This document shows, in pieces, positions 1 to 8,909 of a stretch of 64,000 nucleotides of DNA. Made by a program: the position numbers and the translations under genes. The stretch comes from Kordiimonas marina (GTDB lineage Bacteria; Pseudomonadota; Alphaproteobacteria; Sphingomonadales; Kordiimonadaceae): NCBI RefSeq assembly GCF_023006325.1, contig NZ_JAINDF010000008.1, positions 94,853 through 158,852 on the forward strand, read 5' to 3'. Within the stretch, counting starts at the first letter, position 1. Every line of letters begins with the position of its first letter. Under the pieces are notes generated by a model, which saw only the letters and a list, made by a program, of their open reading frames with translations, ran no database searches and had not been told where the DNA came from.

Positions 1-375
1 CGCCGGGCTCGCGGCATCCATGCGTTCGACCGCACGGCGGGCACGGGTGAAGGTGTCTTCGGTCATATTGTCGAGCGCGCGGCCGAGCAACTCGCATTCC
101 AGCGTGGCGCGGATATCGAAAAATTCGTCGATCTCGGCCAGCGTCAGGCGCGAGACCACGGTGCCCTTATAGGGCACGTTGACGACAAGGCCTTCGGCTT
201 CGAGCTGCTGGAAGGCTTCGCGCACCGGAATCCGGCTGACGCCAAGCTTTTTCGCGACCTCTTCCTGGCGCAGCTGTTCGCCCAGGTCGTAACTGCCGCT
301 CAGGATCATATCCCTCAGCGCATCCGCAACCTGGACCGCCAGCGATTTACGCTCAACAAGTGGGGCTTTCGCCAT
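1..375 (-). CDS. GntR-family transcriptional regulator, FadR/FCD subgroup (3' end cut by window)
   Basis: Reading leftwards from ATG at 375, the frame stays open to the window edge and gives 125 residues. Residues 10-75 form a winged helix-turn-helix of the GntR type, with the typical core EEVAKKLGVSRIPVREAFQQL (shown here only as its pattern: AKKLGVSRIPVREA). The helical segment after it, starting LAEIDEFFDIRATLE, is how the FCD effector domain begins in the FadR subgroup. GAGG lies seven bases before the ATG. FCD-type GntR proteins usually bind small organic acids and repress nearby catabolic genes. The target cannot be read here because the left neighbours are missing. Family call secure; function open. 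Confidence 0.9.
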   Translation of the reverse strand, partial: MAKAPLVERKSLAVQVADALRDMILSGSYDLGEQLRQEEVAKKLGVSRIPVREAFQQLEAEGLVVNVPYKGTVVSRLTLAEIDEFFDIRATLECELLGRALDNMTEDTFTRARRAVERMDAASPA

Positions 376-800
376 CAGAAAACCTCGTTTATAAGGGGGC
401 GCCGGCCTCCCGTTTGTGGCCATCCAGGCCGGCCACCGAAAAGTCCAAAATAAATTTACGTCATGCTTGCGTGCCAGTGTGGCCTATTTTTATACAATAT
501 CCAATATCATCGTTGAGGCATATAGGGGCTTTTGCGCATATATGTCCGAAATATTGTGGAAAAACAACTTATTGGAAAGGGTGTTTCGGGGGTGGCCCGC
601 ATCAGGAATGCCAGCGTATCCCTGGTGTATCCTGGGCTGAAGGCATACAGGGCGGCCAAAATGATCCGCTAAAGTTGTTAAAATTTTAGGCAATCCTTTA
701 CCGATTGCTCACGGCCCGCCGTTAAGCTGGTTTTTGCGGATACGCACAAGGGCCTTTCGGGCCGGAATTCAACCTATCGCTTATCGGACCGGGGACGACA
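376..800. other. 425-bp intergenic region between divergent genes
   Basis: It separates the leftward GntR gene from the rightward pentapeptide gene, so it should hold both promoters. A conspicuously AT-rich stretch at about 476-580 includes TATACAATATCC and ATATATG runs. No convincing -35/-10 pair, palindromic operator or coding frame could be picked out. The short open frames here have no recognisable protein character. Confidence 0.5.
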
Positions 801-1430
801 ATGGACCTGAAAACGCTGACCAATATGTTTCCCCTTCATACCCTGATCATGGGGGAGCAGTTCGCGCAGGAAAGCATTACAGCCCTCAAGGTCAGAAGCG
901 TTATCCGTTGGTCCGAAACCCTGTTCGTCAATTGCGACTTCTCTGAAGCGCAGCTGCATATGCTGTTGATGAACGACGTCATCTTTTTCGATTGCGATTT
1001 CTCCGGCGCCAACTTCACTGCCTGCGATATCGACGGTTGCGAATTCATCAGCTGCAACCTCACATGCAGCAATTTCGAAGGCGCCAGCGTGCGGGACACC
1101 AGCTTTACCGATTGTGTGATCGGCGGCATCGCCGGGCCGATGGATATGTCCAGCTGCATCTTCACCAATGTGCGCTATTCGCGCCATATCCCGATCACGT
1201 CGCGCGCACCTTATTATGTGGTCAGCACCGAAAGCAGTCCGCTTTATATTTTCCGGACAGGCGATGAGTGGCGCATCCACAGCCAGGGCACGCGGTTGAT
1301 CGTTCCCGGCATCAGCCTCAAGGAAACCTCCGAGCCCTACCGCAGTATCATCCTCGGCCTGTTGCAGCAGGAACTGAGTGCGCGCCGCCCCGACCTCTCC
1401 CGCGAAGACCTCGTGGCCGCCGAAAGCTGA
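801..1430 (+). CDS. Pentapeptide-repeat protein
   Basis: A 209-residue protein. Residues of about 25-125 contain degenerate A(N/D)(L/F)xx-type pentapeptides, seen as repeated units such as NCDFS, DCDFSGANF, GCEFISCNL, CSNFEGASV and DTSFTDC. These should fold as a right-handed quadrilateral beta helix. Many repeats carry a Cys. The C-terminal 80 residues lack repeats and end in a charged helix. There is no signal peptide or membrane segment, so it is probably cytoplasmic. Such proteins act as scaffolds or binding modules; the partner is unknown. It stands alone between two long intergenic regions. Confidence 0.75.
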   Translation: MDLKTLTNMFPLHTLIMGEQFAQESITALKVRSVIRWSETLFVNCDFSEAQLHMLLMNDVIFFDCDFSGANFTACDIDGCEFISCNLTCSNFEGASVRDTSFTDCVIGGIAGPMDMSSCIFTNVRYSRHIPITSRAPYYVVSTESSPLYIFRTGDEWRIHSQGTRLIVPGISLKETSEPYRSIILGLLQQELSARRPDLSREDLVAAES

Positions 1431-1523
1431 CCTGCCTGACGCGGTTTCTGTGGCCTGCCCCAAGGCTGTTTTCTCCACCCCCGTATATTTTTGGCTGAAA
1501 CCCGCGGAATTCTGCCGTGAATG

Positions 1524-1553
1524 TTGACAGCGCTGTCACGCTGCGGCTATCGT
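1524..1553 (+). promoter_or_regulatory. Promoter with LacI-type operator upstream of the sugar symporter
   Basis: The perfect 14-bp palindrome TGACAGCGCTGTCA (1525-1538) overlaps a consensus -35 box TTGACA (1524-1529). A plausible -10 TATCGT follows at 1548-1553 with an 18-bp spacer. Sites with almost the same sequence and placement precede the PEP carboxylase (8871-8884) and zwf (11828-11841). The central CG within an even-length palindrome is typical of LacI-family operators. The LacI-type gene two loci downstream is the natural candidate repressor (inference). Confidence 0.8.
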
Positions 1554-1706
1554 GGCGGCTCAATCTGGCGGGTGGTCCAACAGGGAAGGGCGGACCTCCA
1601 CAATAGCCATTTCCTGCAACAGAGGTCGAAAAGACCCGGGAGGGAGATGGTGCCCGGTACCAGAGGGTGGAACTTTTGCGCGTGAAGGCGCGGGGGAAGG
1701 GGAACT

Positions 1707-3266
1707 ATGTTCAGCACTATCGATTATGTCGTGGTGGGCGTTTATGCCGTCACGCTGTTTTTACTGGCGCAGTGGGTTAGCCGCGAACGCGCAGGCCACC
1801 ACAAAGACGCTTCTGATTATTTTCTTGCGGGCAAAGCGCTGCCCTGGTGGGCCATCGGCGCGTCGCTGATTGCCTCCAATATTTCGGCCGAGCAAATCAT
1901 CGGCATGTCCGGCTCCGGCTATGTGATCGGGCTTGGCATCGCCTCCTATGAATGGATGGCGGCGCTGACGCTGATCCTTGTTGGTAAATATCTGCTGCCG
2001 ATCTTCCTCAAGCGCAACATCTACACCATGCCCCAGTTCCTGGAGCAACGGTACGACCACCGCGTACGTATGGTGATGGCCTTCTTCTGGCTCGGCGTTT
2101 ATGTGTTCGTGAACCTGACCTCGATCCTGTGGCTCGGGGCGCTTGCCATTCAGGCAGTGACCGGGTTCGACCTTGTTTACGGCCTTCTCGCGCTGGCCAT
2201 CTTTGCGGCCGGCTATTCGCTTTATGGCGGGCTGAAGGCTGTGGCCTTCACCGATATCGTTCAGGTGGTTCTGCTCTGCTTCGGCGGGTTCGCCATCGCC
2301 TATGTGATTTTGCAGGATGTCTCCGGCCACACGGGTGTGTGGAAAGGCTTCTCCATGCTGATGGAGAAGGCGCCGGAGAAATTCGACATGATCCTGTCGC
2401 CTGATAATCCCAACTATAAGGACCTGCCGGGCATTTCGGTGCTGGTGGGCGGCATGTGGATTATGAACCTGTCCTACTGGGGCTTTAACCAATATATCAT
2501 CCAGCGCGCGCTCGGCGCCCGCGATATCGGCGAAGCCCAGAAGGGCATCGTGTTCGCGGCCTTCCTGAAGCTGGTGATGCCGATCATCGTCGTGCTGCCG
2601 GGGATCGCCATGTTCGTGATGAACTCGCACCTCTCCTCGCCGGATGAGGCCTACCCGACCGCGATGAAAATGCTGCCCGCGGGCCTGATGGGATTGGTGT
2701 TCGCAGCGCTCATTGCCGCGATCGTGTCCTCGCTCGGGTCGATGACCAACAGTATCTCCACCATCTTCACCATGGATATCTATCCCTCCTTCGTGAAGGC
2801 GGACAAACGCAGGGACCCGGTTGTCGTCGGCCGTATCGTCGCCGTGCTTGCCATGGTCATCGCGCTTGTGACCGCGAAGCCGCTTCTGGGCAACTTCGAC
2901 CAGGCGTTCCAGTATATTCAGGAATTCACCGGCTTCTTCACACCGGGCATCTGCGTCATCTTCTTCATGGGGATGTTCTGGAAGAAAACCACGGCCTCCG
3001 GGGCGCTGGCGGCGGCGATCGGGTCGGCCGTCCTGTCCTTCGTCTTCAAGATGGCGTGGCCGGGGCTTGCCTTCATTGACAGGGTCGGTCTCGTGTTCCT
3101 GCTCTGTGTGGCCCTCGCGGTTGTTATCTCACTTGTTGAGGGTGGCAAGGAACAGCGTGGCGCGGTTGACCTTGAGGACATCAGTTTCAAGACCAGCGGC
3201 GGTTTCAACCTTGCCGCAACGGTGGTTGTGCTGATTTTGGCTGCCCTTTACGCCACTTGGTGGTAA
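1707..3266 (+). CDS. Sodium/sugar symporter, SSS (SGLT) family
   Basis: 519 residues with about 13-14 hydrophobic segments, the usual size for solute:sodium symporters. The N-terminus (DYFLAGKALPWWAIGAS, then SNISAEQIIGMSGSGY) matches the first SSS helices. A later segment reading AALIAAIVSSLGSMTNS carries the small/hydroxyl residues that line the sodium site in vSGLT-like proteins. SGLT-type members usually import glucose, galactose or related sugars. The operator upstream and the linked Entner-Doudoroff genes make glucose the likeliest substrate (inference). The start has GGGGAAGGGG upstream. Confidence 0.9.
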   Translation: MFSTIDYVVVGVYAVTLFLLAQWVSRERAGHHKDASDYFLAGKALPWWAIGASLIASNISAEQIIGMSGSGYVIGLGIASYEWMAALTLILVGKYLLPIFLKRNIYTMPQFLEQRYDHRVRMVMAFFWLGVYVFVNLTSILWLGALAIQAVTGFDLVYGLLALAIFAAGYSLYGGLKAVAFTDIVQVVLLCFGGFAIAYVILQDVSGHTGVWKGFSMLMEKAPEKFDMILSPDNPNYKDLPGISVLVGGMWIMNLSYWGFNQYIIQRALGARDIGEAQKGIVFAAFLKLVMPIIVVLPGIAMFVMNSHLSSPDEAYPTAMKMLPAGLMGLVFAALIAAIVSSLGSMTNSISTIFTMDIYPSFVKADKRRDPVVVGRIVAVLAMVIALVTAKPLLGNFDQAFQYIQEFTGFFTPGICVIFFMGMFWKKTTASGALAAAIGSAVLSFVFKMAWPGLAFIDRVGLVFLLCVALAVVISLVEGGKEQRGAVDLEDISFKTSGGFNLAATVVVLILAALYATWW

Positions 3267-3284
3267 CGAAGGGATGAAACACGG

Positions 3285-3319
3285 CGCGCGGGGACTATGT
3301 GTACCGTAGACCCCGCGCG
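3285..3319 (+). terminator. GC-rich hairpin after the symporter
   Basis: A 9-bp stem, CGCGCGGGG at 3285-3293 with CCCCGCGCG at 3311-3319, encloses a 17-base loop. It lies between the symporter stop and the lacI-type start. There is no U tract, so it may attenuate or stabilise the mRNA rather than terminate it. Confidence 0.4.
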
Positions 3320-3341
3320 TTAAAGGAACGGAAGACCGAGT

Positions 3342-4364
3342 ATGAAGCCAGTCACCATTGACGATGTCGCCAAAAAGGCCGGAGTGTCGATCAAGACAGT
3401 CTCACGCGTGGTGAACCGCGAGCCCAATGTGCGCGCCGCGACCAAGGAAAAGGTCGAGGAAGCGATCAAGGAACTGGGTTACCGCCCGAACCCGTCGGCG
3501 CGCGGCCTTGCGGGGCGGCGTTCCTATATCGTCGGGCTGCTGTATGACAACCCCAGCCCCCAGTATCTGGCCCACCTGCACGCCGGGGTAATGGAAGCCT
3601 GTCTGCCGCGCCATTATGGCCTGGCGCTCAGTCATTTCATCAGCACGGCCCCGGATCTGGCCGACAATGTCCGCGGCTGGCTCCGGCAGGCGCAGATCGA
3701 CGGTGTCGTGCTCACGCCGCCGCTTTCCGACCATGCCGGGCTTCTGGAGACGATCAAGGCCATGGGCGTGCCCTCGGTTGTCGTCTCCTCCAAGGGGCCG
3801 GGGGATATCCCTTCGGTCGTGATCGATGAGGAAGCCGCAGCTTATCAGATGACCAAGCATCTCATTGATGTCGGCCATAAGGACATCGCCTTCATCATCG
3901 GCCACCCGGACCACTATGCCAGCGCCCTTCGCCTTGCCGGTTTCCGCCGGGCGATGAAGGATGCCGGGCTCAGTGTGCCGGACGGTTGGGTGCGCCAGGG
4001 CTATTTCGATTTTGCCTCCGGCCGTGAAGCTGCACAGGTGCTGTTGAGCGGCAGCAAGCGCCCGAGCGCCATTTTCGCCAGTAACGACGATATGGCCGCG
4101 GGCGTCCTTTATGAAGCGCATGCGCGCAAGCTGCTGGTCCCGGACGACATTGCCATCGCGGGCTTCGATGATACGCCGCTGTCGCGCCAGGTTTGGCCGG
4201 GGCTCACCACCGTGCGCCAGCCGATCCGTTCGATCGGCGAGACGGCGGGCCAGATCGTGCTGGACGCCATCGCGGCGGGCGGCCTCGCCGCGGCCGACGC
4301 GCCGGTCACCATGGCCTTCGAACTGAAGTTCCGCGGCTCTACCGGTGAAGGCGCCGACCTTTAA
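3342..4364 (+). CDS. LacI-family transcriptional regulator
   Basis: 340 residues, full length for the family. Residues 4-25 (TIDDVAKKAGVSIKTVSRVV) form the LacI helix-turn-helix. A hinge helix near residues 50-58 (NPSARGLAG) follows, then a periplasmic-binding-protein-like effector domain with typical FASNDDMAAGVL and IAGFDDTPLS blocks. It sits directly downstream of the sugar symporter. Three matching palindromes of LacI style lie at the symporter, PEP carboxylase and zwf promoters, so I infer that it represses all three until a sugar or sugar phosphate binds. No such site is seen at its own promoter, so autoregulation is not supported. Confidence 0.93.
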   Translation: MKPVTIDDVAKKAGVSIKTVSRVVNREPNVRAATKEKVEEAIKELGYRPNPSARGLAGRRSYIVGLLYDNPSPQYLAHLHAGVMEACLPRHYGLALSHFISTAPDLADNVRGWLRQAQIDGVVLTPPLSDHAGLLETIKAMGVPSVVVSSKGPGDIPSVVIDEEAAAYQMTKHLIDVGHKDIAFIIGHPDHYASALRLAGFRRAMKDAGLSVPDGWVRQGYFDFASGREAAQVLLSGSKRPSAIFASNDDMAAGVLYEAHARKLLVPDDIAIAGFDDTPLSRQVWPGLTTVRQPIRSIGETAGQIVLDAIAAGGLAAADAPVTMAFELKFRGSTGEGADL

Positions 4365-4386
4365 GTCTTCCTCATAAGCCATTTGC

Positions 4387-4410
4387 CGCCAAGGGCTTCT
4401 GTCCTTGGCG
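4387..4410 (+). terminator. Hairpin after the lacI-type gene
   Basis: CGCCAAGG (4387-4394) and CCTTGGCG (4403-4410) form an 8-bp stem with an 8-base loop 22 bp after the regulator stop. It lacks a U run. It may be a weak terminator separating the regulator from the RND operon. Confidence 0.4.
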
Positions 4411-4499
4411 CGCTTCCATGCCCGGTGTATGCTCCCCTCAGGGGACGCTCCGGCGGATATGTTTCGCCGGGGTTCTGATGAACAACCAGGGCTTTCCTT

Positions 4500-5669
4500 A
4501 TGCTTTTCTCTCGGATCACTCGGACCGTTAGGGCTGGCTTTGTGCCCGCTCTTTGCCTCGCTTTGGGCCTTGCTTTGGCTGCCTGCGGCAACAAGGATGA
4601 CCACAAGACTGACGCCCCGCCACCCGTGCGCGGGCTCAAGGTTTTTGAGGTCACCAGCACTGCCGCCAGCATGACCCGGCGCTACCCCAGCGTGATCCAG
4701 CCGGCGGATGAAAGCCGCCTCAGCTTCGAAATCGCCGGGCAACTCAGTGAAGTAACGCTCGATGTCGGCAAGCGGGTGAAGGCGGGGGATGTGCTCCTGC
4801 GGCTTGACCCGACGACGCTGAAGTTTGAGGTCCAGCAGGCCAAGTCGGCCTATGAGCAGGCCGAAGCCGCGCTCAAGAACGCCACCACAGATTTCAGCCG
4901 CAAGAAACAGCTTCTGGCGTCCGGTAACGCAACCCAGGCCGCCTATGATGCGGCGGAGACCAGTCTTTCGAGCGCGGCGGCGCAGGCCGACCAGGCGCAC
5001 CAGCAATATTCCATCGCCATCGAACGGCTGAACAAGTCGGTCCTCAAGGCGCCGTTTGACGGCGTGATCGCCGGTGTGGAGGCCAAATCATACGCCACAG
5101 TTGCGCCCGGCCAGGCGGTGCTGACGCTCTATAGCCAGAATGCGTTTGAGGTGGATTTCTCGGTGCCTGCCACCATCATCAATGCCATCCATATTGGCGA
5201 TGAGGCCCAGGTCGTCGTGACCGACCTGCCGAATGTCAGCCTCAAGGGCAAGATCACCGAGCTGGGCTCGCGCGCGGGGCAGGTCTCCGCCTTCCCGGCG
5301 GTGGTCGTGCTCGAGGAAGGCCATCCGGGGCTGAAGGCCGGGATGGCGGCGGAGGTCGCGCTCAAGATCGGGCTCCTCAAGGGCGCAAAGGGCTTTCTGG
5401 TGCCGATCCGCTGTTTCGCGCTCGAACAGTCGCAAACCCTGCAGGAAGGCAAGTCGCTTCGGGAAACCCACGGCGGCAAGGCTGGGGTTTATGTGTTCGA
5501 CCCCGTCACCTCCACCGTGCATGCACGGACGGTGATGACCGCGGGCGTGCGCGGCAACATGATGATCGTGACCGACGGCCTCCAGGAAGGTGATATGATC
5601 GCCTCGGCGGGCGTTTCCTACCTGCATGACGGCCAGAAGGTCCGGCGCCTGCCGGACAGCCGGCCCTAA
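4500..5669 (+). CDS. RND efflux periplasmic adaptor (membrane fusion protein) lipoprotein
   Basis: 389 residues. A lipobox LALAAC puts the lipidated Cys at about residue 29, anchoring the protein to the inner membrane from the periplasmic side. Next come a barrel-sandwich segment (YPSVIQPADESRLSFEIAGQ), a coiled-coil hairpin of about residues 100-175 rich in Ala/Gln/Lys, and the returning lipoyl half (LKAPFDGVIAGVEAK). Beta-barrel and membrane-proximal domains complete the HlyD/AcrA architecture. It should link the RND pump encoded 13 bp downstream to an outer-membrane channel, which is not encoded here. Confidence 0.92.
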   Translation: MLFSRITRTVRAGFVPALCLALGLALAACGNKDDHKTDAPPPVRGLKVFEVTSTAASMTRRYPSVIQPADESRLSFEIAGQLSEVTLDVGKRVKAGDVLLRLDPTTLKFEVQQAKSAYEQAEAALKNATTDFSRKKQLLASGNATQAAYDAAETSLSSAAAQADQAHQQYSIAIERLNKSVLKAPFDGVIAGVEAKSYATVAPGQAVLTLYSQNAFEVDFSVPATIINAIHIGDEAQVVVTDLPNVSLKGKITELGSRAGQVSAFPAVVVLEEGHPGLKAGMAAEVALKIGLLKGAKGFLVPIRCFALEQSQTLQEGKSLRETHGGKAGVYVFDPVTSTVHARTVMTAGVRGNMMIVTDGLQEGDMIASAGVSYLHDGQKVRRLPDSRP

Positions 5670-5682
5670 GCGGGGACGGACG

Positions 5683-8600
5683 ATGAGCTTCCTCACCCGG
5701 CTTGGCCTGACCCGCAGCCACTTTACCTTCTTCCTGATGCTGGCGCTGATCCTGTCGGGCGGGCTGCTCTATAAGGATTTCGCCAAGCGCGAATCGCCTG
5801 AGGTGACGATCCGCAAGGCGATCGTGACAACCTACGCGCCCGGCATGTCGCCCGAACGCGTGCAGGCGCTGATCGCCGAAAAGGTCGAACGCAAGATCCG
5901 CGAAATCCCGGAGGTCGATGAGATCAAGACGCTGCTGACCACCGGGCGGATGCGCACCACGGTGGAGCTGAAGGACAGCGTCACGAACCTGGACCCGGTG
6001 TGGCAGGACCTGCGTGACAAGATGAAGGATATCGCGCGCGAGCTGCCGGAAGGGGCGAAAGGCCCGTACGTCAATACCGACTTCGGTGAGGTCTCCATCG
6101 CCTCGATCGCCATGACCGCCGAGGGCTTCGATTACCGCGAGATGGAAAAGGCCGCCAAGGACCTGCAGCGCACGCTCTATACCGTGCCGGGGGTTGCGAA
6201 GGCCGAGCTGTTCGGCGTGCAGGATGAGCGCATCTGGCTCGAGCTGGATGCCCGGCGTTTCGCGGCGGTTGGTGGCCAGCTTAACAAGCTGATCCAGGAT
6301 TTGCAGAACCAGAATGTGGTGCTGCCCGCGGGTGAGATTGACGCCGAAGGCTCCTCGATCCTCCTGGAAGCCAGCGGTGATTTCAAAACCATCGATGACA
6401 TCAGGAACATGCTGACCAAGCCTGACGGCAGCAATGATTTCGTGCGCCTGAAGGACATGCTGAAGGTGCGCCGGGGCTTCGTCTCGCCACCCGAAAGCCC
6501 GGTTTATTATAACGGCCGCCCGGCGCTGGTCGTCAGCGTACAGATGCTGCCGGGCTATGACATCGGCCAGGTGGGTGAACATCTGAAGACTGCCGTGAAG
6601 GCGTTCGAGAACCAGTTGCCGATTGGCTATGAGCTCAATTTCGCCACCTTCCAGCCGGATGAGGTGGCGCGCACCATCTCAGGCGCTTTTTCGAACGTCG
6701 GGCAGACGTTCGTGGTCGTGCTTCTGGTGGTACTTTTGTTCCTCGGCTTCCGCTCGGGGCTCGTCATCGCCTCGATCGTGCCGTTCGCCATCATGTTCGC
6801 GCTTATCGGCATGAAGATACTGGATATCGCGCTTGAGCAGGTGTCGATCGCCGCGGTCATCATCTCGCTCGGGCTTCTGGTCGATAATGGCGTCGTGATC
6901 ATCGAAGACATCCTCCGGCGCATCGATGAGGGGGAGACGAGGCGGGAGGCCGCGCTCGCCGCGGGCACCCAGTTCGCGGTGCCGCTTCTGGTCTCATCGC
7001 TCACCACCATTTTCGCCTTCACGCCCTTCTTCCTGCTCGATGGGCCTGAGGGGGAGTATGCCTTCTCACTCGGGGCCGTGGTTACGCTCACGCTCGTCGG
7101 CTCCTGGATCACGGCGATGTATTTCCTGCCGCTGATCGCCGCCAAGTCGCTCAAGCGCCGGGTCGCGCCCGCGGAGGGCGTGCACAAGACGGCGGAAGCC
7201 ATCCCCGGCTATGCCCGTGCCTATGAACGCGTGCTCCGCCCCGCGCTCCGGATGTCCGGGCTTGTGGTTGTCGGCACCTATGCGCTGGTGGTGCTGACCG
7301 GCCAGCTGTTCCAGGACGTGCCCAAGCAGATGTTCCCGGCCTCCGCCCGCAACGAAGTGCTGATCTATATGGATATGCCGAGAAGCGCGCATATCACCGC
7401 CACGCGGGATACCGCGCTCGCGGTCGGGCGCTGGATCGGCGACAAGTCCGTGAACCCTGAGGTGGTGAACCGCATCGCCTACGTGGGCTCCGGCGGACCG
7501 CGCTTCTATCTGAGCCTGTCGCCTGAGGCGCCGACGCCCTCAAGCGCCTTCATTCTGGTAAATGCCAAAAGCCCGGCGGATGCCGTCCGCTTCGCCGCGC
7601 GCGCCAAGCGCTATTTCTATGAAAATGTGCCGGAGGCGCGCTTCAAGGTGAAACGGCTTTCGATGGGTGCGCATGAAAGCGGTCAGGTGAAGATCGAAAT
7701 TTCCGGCTCGGACATGGAGAAGCTGCTCCTGCTCGGCCGCAAGGTGGAAGCCATCTTCGCCGATGCGCCGGGGATCGAGGAAGATGAAAGCGATTGGGGT
7801 GAGAAGGTCGTCAAATTCGTCATCGACGTCGACCAGGACAAGGCGCGCCGCCTGGGCGTGACCTCGCAAAGCCTGTCCCAAACGCTGAATGCCTATTTTG
7901 ACGGCTATAAGGTCTCCGACTTCCGCGACAGCGACCAGACCGTACCGATCGTCCTCCGCGCCGCCAAGCGCGACCGCGACAGTATCGAGGACCTCCTCAA
8001 TATCATCCTGCCCGCGGGCGGCAATATCATGGCGCTTGAACAGACGGCGAGCCTCAGGCCGACGCTCGAATTCTCACGGGCCTGGCGCCTCAACCAGGTG
8101 CTGACCGTCACCGTCACCGCGAAAAGCGACAGCATGACCGCGCGCAAGCTGTATGCCTTCGCGAAGCCGAAGCTGGATGCGCTCAAGCTCGGGGACGGTT
8201 ACACCATGGCGGTGGCCGGGGAGTTGAAGGATTCGAAGAAGATATACGGCAAGCTTGCCGCCGGGCTGCCGTTCGCCTTCCTCCTGATGGTGATGGCGGT
8301 CATGTACCAGTTCAACAGCTTCCGCCGCATGATCATTGTGTTCATGAGCGTGCCGCTGATCATCATCGGGGTACCGTTCGGGCTGATGATGACGGGGGAG
8401 CCCATGTCCTTCTTCGCCACGCTTGGGCTTATCAGCCTCGCCGGTATCATTATCAACAACGCCATCGTGCTTGTTGATCAGATCGACATCGACGCCGAGA
8501 CCATGGCGCTTGAGGACGCGATCGTCGCCGCCTGTGGCAAGCGCCTCAGGCCCATCCTCCTCACGTCCATTACCACGGTGATCGGCCTGTGGCCGCTTTA

Positions 8601-8742
8601 CCTGTTCGGCGGGCCTTTGTGGGAACCGCTGGCGGTGGTGATGATGTTCGGGCTTTCGGTCGCGTCCGTGCTGACGCTTTTCTTCGTGCCCGCGGCCTAC
8701 CGGCTGTTCTTCCGGCAGAAAGCACAGCCCCAAAAGGCCTGA
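5683..8742 (+). CDS. RND-family efflux transporter permease
   Basis: 1019 residues from ATG 5683, which is preceded by GGGGACGG; the frame is open further upstream, but homologues begin MxFLTRLGLxRxxFT. The topology is standard: one N-terminal helix, a large periplasmic loop, six helices, a second periplasmic loop and five more helices. The TM4-like segment reads LGLLVDNGVVIIEDI, so the usual Asp-Asp proton pair is Asp-Asn. It belongs to the HAE1/AcrB-like group and should use the proton motive force to export hydrophobic compounds. It forms an operon with the adaptor gene. Substrate unknown. Confidence 0.92.
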   Translation: MSFLTRLGLTRSHFTFFLMLALILSGGLLYKDFAKRESPEVTIRKAIVTTYAPGMSPERVQALIAEKVERKIREIPEVDEIKTLLTTGRMRTTVELKDSVTNLDPVWQDLRDKMKDIARELPEGAKGPYVNTDFGEVSIASIAMTAEGFDYREMEKAAKDLQRTLYTVPGVAKAELFGVQDERIWLELDARRFAAVGGQLNKLIQDLQNQNVVLPAGEIDAEGSSILLEASGDFKTIDDIRNMLTKPDGSNDFVRLKDMLKVRRGFVSPPESPVYYNGRPALVVSVQMLPGYDIGQVGEHLKTAVKAFENQLPIGYELNFATFQPDEVARTISGAFSNVGQTFVVVLLVVLLFLGFRSGLVIASIVPFAIMFALIGMKILDIALEQVSIAAVIISLGLLVDNGVVIIEDILRRIDEGETRREAALAAGTQFAVPLLVSSLTTIFAFTPFFLLDGPEGEYAFSLGAVVTLTLVGSWITAMYFLPLIAAKSLKRRVAPAEGVHKTAEAIPGYARAYERVLRPALRMSGLVVVGTYALVVLTGQLFQDVPKQMFPASARNEVLIYMDMPRSAHITATRDTALAVGRWIGDKSVNPEVVNRIAYVGSGGPRFYLSLSPEAPTPSSAFILVNAKSPADAVRFAARAKRYFYENVPEARFKVKRLSMGAHESGQVKIEISGSDMEKLLLLGRKVEAIFADAPGIEEDESDWGEKVVKFVIDVDQDKARRLGVTSQSLSQTLNAYFDGYKVSDFRDSDQTVPIVLRAAKRDRDSIEDLLNIILPAGGNIMALEQTASLRPTLEFSRAWRLNQVLTVTVTAKSDSMTARKLYAFAKPKLDALKLGDGYTMAVAGELKDSKKIYGKLAAGLPFAFLLMVMAVMYQFNSFRRMIIVFMSVPLIIIGVPFGLMMTGEPMSFFATLGLISLAGIIINNAIVLVDQIDIDAETMALEDAIVAACGKRLRPILLTSITTVIGLWPLYLFGGPLWEPLAVVMMFGLSVASVLTLFFVPAAYRLFFRQKAQPQKA

Positions 8743-8869
8743 CCGCCGCAACAGCAGGCCGGCCCCATTTGCCCTAAGCGGTTGGCGGGTAATAAAGTTC
8801 GCTAAAATGTCTGAAATTTGACATTTTATTATGTGACTTTCAGGCTGCTTCTGTTACAAAGCACGCGAA

Positions 8870-8897
8870 ATGACAGCGCTATCAATCTAAGTATTCG
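8870..8897 (+). promoter_or_regulatory. Promoter with LacI-type operator upstream of PEP carboxylase
   Basis: TGACAGCGCTATCA at 8871-8884 differs by one base from the perfect palindrome at 1525. It overlaps a -35 box ATGACA (8870-8875); a TATTCG -10 candidate lies 16 bp further on (8892-8897), ahead of the start at 8910. A -10 this close to the ATG would leave a very short leader, with GGAGAG as ribosome-binding site. Confidence 0.75.
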
Positions 8898-8909
8898 GAG
8901 AGAAATGCC

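Noticed and set aside
360..689. Open frame of 109 codons in the first intergenic region
   Set aside because: Composition and translation are not coding-like, no ribosome-binding site, and it overlaps the GntR start region.
3402..5006. A 534-codon open frame on the minus strand
   Set aside because: It lies opposite the LacI-type gene and the start of the RND adaptor, has low-complexity Arg/Gly/His-rich translation and no family motif. High GC leaves such antisense frames open.
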